From Irineochytrium annulatum (Eukaryota > Chytridiomycota > Chytridiomycetes > Chytridiales > Chytridiaceae), in the NCBI GenBank assembly GCA_027600665.1, contig JADGJL010000028.1:1-64000 (forward strand): a DNA stretch of 64,000 nt, read 5' to 3'. The notes under the pieces are model-generated. The model searched no databases and was not told where the DNA came from. It saw only the letters and a list, made by a program, of their open reading frames with translations. Within the stretch, counting starts at the first letter, position 1. Each line of letters begins with the position of its first letter. The translations under genes were made by a program, and so were the position numbers. Below, in pieces: positions 56,761 to 64,000 of this stretch.

Positions 56761-57895
56761 CTAGCGCAGAATCTTTCCATCAACTAAGATTTTCTGTTAG
56801 TTCTTATCACAAATTGCAATTGCACAGGCAAAAACACACCTCCTCGATGGAATCTTCTCGCTGCGTTTTTGAGTTGACAGCATCCTGGTTCCCCATCCGC
56901 CTCTCGCTCATCCGCCAGAGCTTCCCGATCACCCCGTTGAGGAACATATCTTTGTTCTTTGACTCGGAAAGGACGAACCTCTGGCCGACAAGCTGATCGT
57001 CTTGATCCGACAGGAGGGTCTGGATGTGTTCCAGATCGCGGTGAAGAAGGACGTCCTGACTCTCCCAGTCCTGCAAACAAAATGAGACGTTAGCGCCAAC
57101 ACCTTCATAGCAATATCCACCAAAAGCAAAACTTACTTGGTTCTCGAACCGCCTCTGATTGTGATGCTCAATGACACCAATTAACCGGACGAAGTCCATG
57201 AAGTCCTTCTGATAGGTGGACAGCTCCACGCGCTGATCGGCGTAGCTCCGGTTCCCGGCGCTGGCGATCTGATCGATGAGGTTGTTGAGCATCTGGTGCT
57301 TCGACGGCCGCTTGACGACTGTCGCCCGCTGAGCCTGGAACTCCTCCCGGCCCGCCAGCAGCCGCTCGATCAGGGCCACCAGCGTGGCAGCTGCCATCCT
57401 CTGCTCCTGCCGGTCCGTCAGCGACACGGACTGGTTCAGCATCCGGGGCGCGGCGGAGAGGACGCGATCGATCGCGGTGAGGACATCGTTCAGGGAGCTG
57501 AGGTCCGAGGGCTTGCGGCTAAGCCTCTGCTGCCGCTTGGTCTCAACAACGTCGTCGTAGTTGGGGAGGAGACGGGGTGCGGTGGCGATGAAGTTGTTGG
57601 GGTTTGAGCACACGTCCTCGACGAGGGTCACGAGCTTGTCGATCTCCATCCAGAGGGTGCGGTGCTCGGCGGGGAGGTCGGAGAGGTCGGTGGGGCGGCG
57701 GTTGCGGACGCTCTGGATCCGGGCCATCATCTCCGCCTGGCTGAACGGCGGTGGAGCGCCGTCCGAGCCAATAGCCTGCAGCCGGCCGGCCTCGAGAACT
57801 TGGTGGAGGCCATTGCAGAGGGCGGCCAGGGTCTCGGCGAGAACACCACCAAGGTAGCTGGCCTCGGGCTCGATCGGTGCGACGGGGACGGTCAT
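56761..57895 (-). CDS. Conserved-looking helical protein, unrecognised
   Basis: ATG 57895 (MTVPVAPIEPEASYL). A long first exon (to about 57135) encodes a mostly helical protein: LAETLAALCNGLHQVLEAG, FSQAEMMARIQSVRNRRPTD, LWMEIDKLVTLVEDVCSNP, APRLLPNYDDVVETKRQQRL, MAAATLVALIERLLAGREEF and QMLNNLIDQIASAGNRSYAD. A 60-70-base intron near 57072-57135 joins to DWESQDVLLHRDLEHIQTL and MFLNGVIGKLWRMSERRMG. At the 3' end an intron from GAGGAG|GTGTGT near 56837 would give a tail KILVDGKILR and stop at 56761-56763; unspliced, the stop is at 56807. About 350 residues, no membrane span, strong codon-level coherence. It looks like a real conserved cytosolic or nuclear protein, but I cannot name a family. 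Confidence 0.72.
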
Positions 57896-58580
57896 TGAGA
57901 AGTAGATGTGCGGCGAAAACAAGTCGATTGGAGTGCTGCACCAACGGGAGCTAGTGAGTAACAGGTTGAGTGAGAGAGCCCAAGTCTGACGTCCCGGCCT
58001 TTATATACGCAAGCGCAAATGAACCTGCAACAGCCCGGGATAATCTCGCGCTAGCCCTCCCTTACGGAAAGCTGGGATAATTTAATTTTAGGAATCCCAG
58101 AGATTGATGAAGCTCAGCGTACGCCTGTACATACGGGAAATAAACCCTACAAGTACACCCTGCAAGCAAGCCAGCCTAGTTGCATTATGCCTTGAGATTA
58201 AAGCGAGATATCACCTCTGTAGCCCACCTATCAGCCGTGATATTAGCTTCGTTAGCCCGCCTATTGTTGATCCTTTGCTGTGCAAGCCTCAGTGTCAGTA
58301 CTTATTGGAAGCCATTGCGGCCAATGTTGTACACACAATTAGCGACGGCGGCGATGGCGACCCTTACGTCGACGTAACTAAGGAAGCGGGTGCCGTAGTC
58401 TACAGTCTATTCGACAGTATTTTTTTTTATCTTCTTTCGGGTTTACCGTAGTTGAAGCGAATCATCTACTGGTAGTAATATGTAAATACCGAAATTGAAG
58501 TAGGGCTTCAATCGTCAAAACATCGACGAGCAAGATCATGAAGTCGTCAGACGGTGCGTTCCAAGCTCGGAGCTCTTGTC
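57896..58580. other. Divergent intergenic region upstream of GID9
   Basis: About 685 bases between divergent starts. It is AT-rich around 58080-58250 with a T tract near 58425. A plus-strand frame (58104-58451) is open but shows no motif. Two imperfect copies of tagccyrcctat lie at about 58220 and 58254. Promoters of both genes are expected here. Confidence 0.4.
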
Positions 58581-60062
58581 ATGTCGCTGACGAACTTTAC
58601 ACCAGGAGTCCTCGCGTTGGAGCAGCCTTTGATCAAGGTAACTGGCAATGTGCGAATGCATTCGGAATTAACCCCTTTCGTGCCTTCTCAGGTGCCACTG
58701 GAGCAATTCAAGAGGGCATTCAAGGCATCGCAAAAGAACTTCGAGAAGGAGCTGACGGCGGTCGGCTCCGCGGCGGACGCCCTCAGCTCGCGGGCGTCGC
58801 ATTCGCCCGTGGGTGTCGAGGAGGCTATAAAAACTTTGGACGGCGTGGTCACGCGGTTGCAATCGCTGAAACGAAAGGTTGAAGACGGATCCTACCGCGC
58901 GAGGTGCTGATTACGTTGGAATGAACACAGCTGAAGGATAGCAAGGCGGATGAGGCGCAGTGCGTGCAGCGGAACCGGGCTCGCTTGGATCACTTAAACG
59001 AGGTGGTCGGAGCGCCGAACGACTCTCAGGCGTACGAAAGATGGAATAAGACCAGACTTGATCGGATTCTTGTCGACTACATGCTACGGCAGGGCTATTT
59101 GAACTCCGCCGTGAAGCTGTCCACCGACTCGCATGTGGAGGTTTGTTTTGTCGTGCAGATCACTTGTATTGATATGTACACCAGCAACTAGTGGACATCC
59201 AGCTTTTCGCGCAAACACGGAAGATTGAGGACGCTCTGCGGCGGCAAAGCTGCGTCGAGTGCCTGCAGTGGTGTAAAGACAACGGCTCGAGTTTGAAGAA
59301 GCTCAAGGTTTGCCCTCTCAGTCCAGTTTCAATCCTCTAAGATGGGAGCAGAGCAAGTTGGAGTTTAACCTGCGCCTGCAAGAATACATAGAGTTGGTTC
59401 GAGCGCGGAAGTTCACGGAGGCGATCGCGTACCTCAGGAAATGGATTCAACCGTACAAGGATCAGTTTATGAAGGAGATCAGCCTTGCATCCGTACTCCT
59501 AGCCTTTGAAAGCAAAACCGACTGTAGTCGCTATAAGGTTATTTGGTTGATTGGGTCTTCATAACACGCATGACGATCTGAATATATTGCAGGTCCTGTT
59601 CGATAGCAGCCGGTGGGAGCAGCTAATTGATCAGTTCCGCGCCGACAACTACGCTTTGAACAGCCTGGCCTCTCAACCGCTTCTTCGAACGAGTCTGCAG
59701 GCCGGCCTGACCGCCTTGAAAACCCCTATGTGCTATGAGCCCTCGAATAAGAACATCAACTGCCCCGTTTGCGAGGCGGATCTGTTTGGAGTGCTAGCGG
59801 AGAAGCTGCCAAACGCGCATCACCTCAACTCTTGTCTCGTTTGTCGCATATCCGGGAGGATCATGAACGAGGATAACCCTCCCATGGTGCTTCCAAACGG
59901 ATACGTTTACTCGCTGAGGGTGATATCGTTACTTTTTAATTGGGTCTGATCTCTTTTCAGGCTTTAGAGGAAATGGCTGCCAAAAATGGCGGAGTAATTG
60001 TTTGCCCGCGAACGTCGGCTCAATATCACACTTCGCAGACGAAAAAGGCTTTCATTAGTTAA
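58581..60062 (+). CDS. GID9: GID9/MAEA (FYV10), RING subunit of the GID/CTLH E3 ubiquitin ligase
   Basis: Gid9/MAEA pairs with Gid2/RMND5 to form the catalytic RING heterodimer of the GID ligase, which degrades gluconeogenic enzymes in yeast. ATG 58581 (MSLTNFTPGVLALEQPLIK); an intron near 58638-58691 joins to VPLEQFKRAFKASQKNFEKE. Then a helical region, LisH (RILVDYMLRQGYLNSAVKL, 59070-59130), CTLH (IEDALRRQSCVECLQWCKD, then LQEYIELVRARKFTEAIAYL, 59220-59460) and CRA-type helices. The degenerate RING-Gid domain reads CPVCEADLFGVLAEKLP, HHLNSCLVCRISG, NPPMVLPNGYVYSLRALEEM and VIVCPRTSAQY (59760-60040). Stop 60060-60062. About seven introns; about 400 residues. Its partner GID7 lies at 33923-35974. 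Confidence 0.95.
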
Positions 60063-60657
60063 TGTTGGGAAGTTCATCATGGTGGGGTCATGGGCACACA
60101 GATGAGACCTCACATATTACGCACATGGGCAACAGCCTTTTCGTTGAAGAGGGTGGATGCAGATTTAATATAGTGAAGTCCCTTAAGCTGCAAGTCGAAT
60201 AGAAGTTTAGTCCAAGTTCTAAAATAACCAAAATGACGGTAATGACCAGCAGCGACCCGCCCGGCTCTGTTCCCCTTACGCATGCTGGCACACGATAAGA
60301 TGACAGAGGAACAAGTGTGGGGGCACGGGGCGACGTAGGATTCCTACTCTGCATTACCGGAAGATAAGAGATAGATGGAGGAAGGTGCGCGTGCACAACC
60401 TTTGCTGTGCAGACCTCATGCGTGCAATCGGTTTACAAACCAATGCGGGGCGCAGGTCAGAAGACCCCGCATGTCCGGTCATGGCTTAACTCACCGGCAC
60501 TCCCGCCACGATGGGAAGTCGACACGCGTGTTGCGACTTAGCTTTGTGATCGGACGCCACATGCGACCTGCTCGAAGAACTCCGCCCGAGCCCAAGCCAC
60601 AGGCGGCGCCCTAGACAAGACATCCCTGACCGCTATGTGTGTTATTCTTTCGACTGA
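60063..60657. other. Intergenic region between GID9 and the C2H2 gene
   Basis: About 595 bases between tandem genes. Mixed composition; short frames on both strands without motifs. It likely holds the promoter of the C2H2 gene. Confidence 0.4.
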
Positions 60658-61347
60658 ATGACCGCTATTGCGGATGCGGCCGCTCTCATGCCCGTCCGGT
60701 CCTCCCGCCGACTCGCTCCCCCTGCCCGCGGATTCAGTCGCGCAGATCGCGACGGCTGCCACCTCCACCTTCGCGCGAATGCATGTGCGGATGGCCTCTT
60801 GCAGCCGCGGCTAGCCTTCCTGACGCCACACTCGCCGTTGTCCCTCGGATTCCCGACGGCCGAGGAGCTCGCGCGCGAGCATGCCCTCCTGCTATCATCC
60901 GGCCTGCAAGTCGTCGCTCCCCCAAGCCAAGTCGCGACCGCATGCCGCGTGGTCACGGCCACGCGCGCTGGCGCGCCGACAGCCGACTTCATGCCGCCGG
61001 CGCCCTTTCACTCCGCGTTACCATCCACCACCGCATCGCCCCCGCTCCCGCCGTCCACCCTCGACGCGCCGCCCAGCGTTCGTATTCACCGCTGCCTTCT
61101 CTGCCAGCGCATCTTCATGCGCCGGTCGTCGCTCTCTGCCCACGTGCGCGCCATGCACACGAACGAGCGGCCGTATGGCTGTCAGCGCGACGGTTGTGGT
61201 GCTCGCTTCGTACGGCGGCACGATCTCACCCGTCACGATCGCACCGTGCACCAAGGAGACAGGCGCTTCGTCTGTTCGAGGTGCGCCGCGCGTTTTAAAC
61301 GAACGGACGCGTTAAGGAAGCATGGGAGGGTTTGTCGAGAAGAGTGA
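60658..61347 (+). CDS. C2H2 zinc-finger protein with three C-terminal fingers
   Basis: Probable DNA-binding regulator, single exon. ATG 60658 (MTAIADAAALMPVRSS), then about 130 Ala/Pro/Ser-rich residues without clear domains. Three contiguous fingers end the protein: CLLCQRIFMRRSSLSAHVRAM-type finger 1 (C-x2-C-x12-H-x4-H, 61090-61155), finger 2 with C-x4-C (CQRDGCGARFVRRHDLTRH, 61180-61245) and finger 3 (CSRCAARFKRTDALRKH, 61275-61325, ending HGRVC so the last ligand is Cys in place of His). The linkers TNERPYG and QGDRRFV resemble TGEKP linkers. Stop 61345-61347. 229 residues. The two-to-three-finger C-terminal layout is common in fungal regulators, but no target is visible. Confidence 0.85.
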   Translation: MTAIADAAALMPVRSSRRLAPPARGFSRADRDGCHLHLRANACADGLLQPRLAFLTPHSPLSLGFPTAEELAREHALLLSSGLQVVAPPSQVATACRVVTATRAGAPTADFMPPAPFHSALPSTTASPPLPPSTLDAPPSVRIHRCLLCQRIFMRRSSLSAHVRAMHTNERPYGCQRDGCGARFVRRHDLTRHDRTVHQGDRRFVCSRCAARFKRTDALRKHGRVCREE

Positions 61348-61539
61348 GGCGGCGGCTGTCAGCGGCGTAAGTGGAGGATGTAAAGAGATAGTTTGAAATG
61401 GCAGTCGTGAATGCTAGATGCGTGTGCAAGCGCTGAGTCGCGAACTTGTAGCTATATGTGTGTAGTCAATAAAGGCGATTGTAACTGGTGTTCGAGCCAC
61501 ATATCAACGATCTTCTCCAACTATTGATAATAGCAGGTA

Positions 61540-62706
61540 TCAGTACACTACTTTGAAGTTTATTGCTCCGTATATTTTCCACTCCAGCAAAGTGTTAACG
61601 AAAAACCGCAACTCGAACACTTGCAGCAGCACGTTCTCGAGGCCATTTTCAAGTTCATCCCCGTAACCTGTACGCACACCATCAATATCCTGTCCCTCGA
61701 CAGCGTTGGCCCAACCACTCGAAGACGTAGCGGATAATATCCGTAGACCATATGCACCTCTGGCTGTTGTTAATGGCAACGCTTCTCGTGTCTTAAATCA
61801 TTATTGCACCGAATGACTTCCGCTCCCACAAAGTTTTGTTGAGGAGAATGCGCCAAGCTTTCCACGGACATCCGTCGCAAACGTCGCGTCATCCACCACA
61901 CCACTCTTAACGCCCGAATTCTTGCGACCTTAAACAAGTACCCGCCGAGCCAATGAGGATCGCCGGCCTCGCCGTGAGCCTCCAAGATTGACGCCACTTG
62001 CCCTTTTAACTCATGCCTCACGGTCTCGCGGTCCTCGGCTAAGATCTGCGCACTGCTAATCACCGCGTTTGTTTCGTTCAAGACCCGTTCGACCGAGGTT
62101 AGTAGCGAGCGCAGGAGCCTGTCGGGCCTCGACGATGCTAATAGTCACCAGGGTGTTTGATCACCATGGGCGGCCGCTCAGGCGGAGTTGCTGAAACAGA
62201 TCTATGCCCGCGACGAAGACGGACGAGTAGACGGCAGGCCGAAGCCTTGCTAGCCGAGGGAGGGAAATTACCGTGGGTTCGGCATCGCTGGTCGGTCGCC
62301 GTCTGTCGCCTGGGCCATCAACGCGTTGCTGAAAGCCGTCCCCAGCTTCGAGTGTGTTCACTAGAGCGAGGCCATACCCATCCAGACCGATATCGCGCAC
62401 CCCCTGAAGGCCAATGTAAGCCCTCGTTTGTCCTTTTCTTGCTTTCAAGGACAGAAAGTCGAAAGCGCGACGATGGTATGATCGTAGTCGCTTTGGAAAT
62501 ATTCAGCTCCGCTAAATTTGACAATGCCCAGGTAAGATTGGCATCCTGCGATCTTGAATAATCGAGCTCTGGTCCCTTCCGGGATTGGCGCAGGCGGAGA
62601 CCACCACGGTTTGTCCCTCCTTAAATCAGCTACGCTGGAGATCTTTGGCCGACAGGCCCTTCGAGAAGGATGTCCTTCCTTCATGGGATCCTGCTCTCCC
62701 CGCCAT
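61540..62706 (-). CDS. Probable multi-exon gene, helical protein, unrecognised
   Basis: Reconstructed by eye from short exons. ATG 62706 gives MAGRAGSHEGRTSFSKGL, then SAKDLQ. A donor near 62630 and acceptor near 62572 give QLDYSRSQDANLTWALSNL and AELNISKATTIIPSSRFRLS. Further exons: GVRDIGLDGYGLALVNTLE, a join through a TCTGTTTCAG acceptor to QLRLSGRPW, then a 46-base intron to LLRSLLTSVERVLNETNAV, ISSAQILAEDRETVRHELKG and EAHGEAGDPHWLGGYLFK (61935-62120). The final exons carry ARGAYGLRILSATSSSG and ELENGLENVLLQVFELRFF, with stop 61540-61542. The total is about 280 residues. Consistent splicing into a non-repetitive helical protein argues for a real gene; no domain is recognised. The last two joins are the least certain. 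Confidence 0.45.
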
Positions 62707-62967
62707 GGGCTGGAGCGGGGGTCCCGGCCATCTTCAAAACTCAATCGTCGTAGTTTGATAGGGGGATTGCCTAGGACGCATCCGCTTACGCTGGCCATTG
62801 TCACCGGTCATCTTCACAATCTAGGATCACGATCCCTCGCGATTGCGATCCCGTGTAAGCTCTCTTCCCGTCAAAGACCCGCCGGCACGGACCGGCACAG
62901 AAGCCAGCGAGCTTCAATAGCGCATCTGCCCGCCCTCCTTCCCCATCGCGACACCATTCCCCAAATC

Positions 62968-64000
62968 ATGGACTCCCCGACAAAGCGCATCGCCCTCGTC
63001 TTCTCCCAGTCCGAGGCCGTGGGCCGCTGCCGAGGCATCAAGGAGGCCAAGATCCGCGCGCAGCGGAACGTGAACAAGTACTGGAATGAGGAGTCCCTAA
63101 TCCGGGCCATCCAGCTTGAGGAGCAGGTACCGATCCATGGTGTTGACAATTGTGGTAACAAACGATGATAGTCAGACGACCTCCGGCGCCAGCTCGAGGA
63201 CGGCCAGAAGCTCGAGGAGAGGGACGTGGCCGCCGCTGGCGACACCGAGGTCGCCGTCCTGCGGAAGAACCAACTGTCGAACTTGGTCGATAAGCTGGGT
63301 GCTATGAAGAAGCTGTTGCAATTCCAGGTGGGTTTATTGCGACGGACGGGGTCTCTATGAAGGGCGCGTACGATGACGGCGTGAGCGATCGAGCCGTTTT
63401 CAAAGATTGCCCGCGATTGTTGACGGAAATCATATCGACCCTGTGAAACAACAGGAGCAGCAGCGCGATATCCAACTCTCCTTTATGGCAAACGTTCGCC
63501 ACAAGCGCGTCGCCTTTTCCGAACGCCTCAGCACATTGGAGAAACGTCAAGCCGCAGAGCGGGATGAGCTCATGATGGCGCAGGAGAGGCTCCAAAAGAC
63601 CGTTGACCAGATTCGAGCAATTGAGGGTGAGTTTCCAACAAAAGACGCTGAAAAACATGTGCGCACGTCGGACTGAAAAACTACTTTTTTTTGGCAGTCA
63701 AGGCTATTAAGTCGGATCGCGAAAGGGAGCGAAGGAAAGCTGAGCACAAGACGCTCGCAGAGCAGAGCAAGATGCGGAATCAGAAGCGTGAGTTGATGCT
63801 TAGCGAAGAATTAAGAAATCCTCAACCATTGTTTTTGGAACCCGCAGAGTTCGAGCACCTTCGCGAGATCCAGCTTTGCACCACTCGTCACTTGGTCCAA
63901 ACAAATGAGCTCGAGATCTCCAACAGCGAGGAGATGATGGACCTCAACACACTTCAAGCCGAGGAGGAGTTCAACGTCACGCTAAAGCACACGGAGGAGC
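62968..64000 (+). CDS. Coiled-coil protein, 3' end beyond window
   Basis: ATG 62968 gives MDSPTKRIALVFSQSEAVGR, then CRGIKEAKIRAQRNVNKYW and LIRAIQLEEQ. Short introns (near 63127-63176, 63327-63450, 63627-63698 and 63790-63846) separate exons that are nearly all charged helix: DLRRQLEDGQKLEERD, VRHKRVAFSERLSTLEKRQA, VKAIKSDRERERRKAEHKTL and EFEHLREIQLCTTRHLVQTN, then EEMMDLNTLQAEEEFNVTLK at the edge. At least 230 residues visible. Continuous heptads predict a long coiled coil, perhaps a cytoskeletal or scaffold protein. The family cannot be told without the C-terminus. Confidence 0.75.

Noticed and set aside
58104..58451. Plus-strand 115-codon frame upstream of GID9
   Set aside because: No domain, no splice link to GID9, and lies in an AT-rich promoter region.
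61470..61505. GTTCGAGCC, resembling a tRNA T-loop
   Set aside because: No matching acceptor stem, D-arm or anticodon arm could be paired around it.

Overview
This is nuclear DNA from a fungus. The evidence is genes split by short GT-AG introns (mostly about 40-110 nt), a fungal-specific Zn-cluster transcription factor with its middle homology region, a PMT2-type protein O-mannosyltransferase, ATG9, VTS1, VPS1 and AFG1, all packed closely on both strands. Some of the gene content is missing from the common yeasts: a CHORD co-chaperone, a COP9 signalosome subunit and a candidate augmin subunit. This would fit a filamentous or early-diverging (for example chytrid-like) fungus, but I cannot place it more precisely. 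I saw no tRNA, rRNA, CRISPR array or intact transposon. All exon joins were read by eye from splice signals and frame, so coordinates are outer CDS limits and internal joins are provisional.
Layout. 1-3267 (-): SNF2/RING translocase, cut by the left edge. 3775-7685 (+): cytosolic leucyl-tRNA synthetase. 8283-10935 (-): Zn-cluster transcription factor. 11564-14524 (-): meiotic cohesin REC8. 15069-16105 (+): WW-domain protein. 16699-19397 (-): CBS-domain protein. 20738-23699 (+): VPS1 dynamin. 24073-24954 (+): SRP19/SEC65. 25092-26801 (-): VTS1. 27192-28487 (-): CHORD/CS co-chaperone. 28671-29550 (-): HAUS1-like protein, immediately behind a membrane-anchored cytochrome-b5-like protein (29557-30447, -). 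30702-33721 (-): DOA1, divergent from GID7/WDR26 (33923-35974, +). 36120-38889 (-): PMT2, divergent from a PGP/PHO13 phosphatase (39014-40293, +). 40453-41011 (-): glia-maturation-factor homologue, divergent from ATG9 (41247-43857, +). 44087-45007 (+): CSN7. MAM33 (45415-46309, -) is divergent from AFG1 (46411-48001, +). 48228-50921 (+): large protein with one predicted membrane segment. 51063-51706 (-): small multi-exon unknown. 52223-53489 (+): PP1 catalytic subunit. 53626-54391 (+): secreted unknown with a GC-AG intron. 54793-56424 (+): ARG4. 56761-57895 (-): unknown. 58581-60062 (+): GID9/MAEA. 60658-61347 (+): C2H2 protein. 61540-62706 (-): unknown. 62968-64000 (+): coiled-coil protein, cut by the right edge.
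The genes are mainly housekeeping and do not form one pathway. Several belong to ubiquitin and regulated-proteolysis systems: the RING translocase, DOA1, GID7, GID9 and CSN7. GID7 and GID9 are subunits of the same E3 complex and lie about 25 kb apart. Head-to-head pairs with 100-240 bp between start codons are common. The MAM33/AFG1 pair (both mitochondrial) and the DOA1/GID7 pair (both proteolysis) are the most suggestive of shared promoters.
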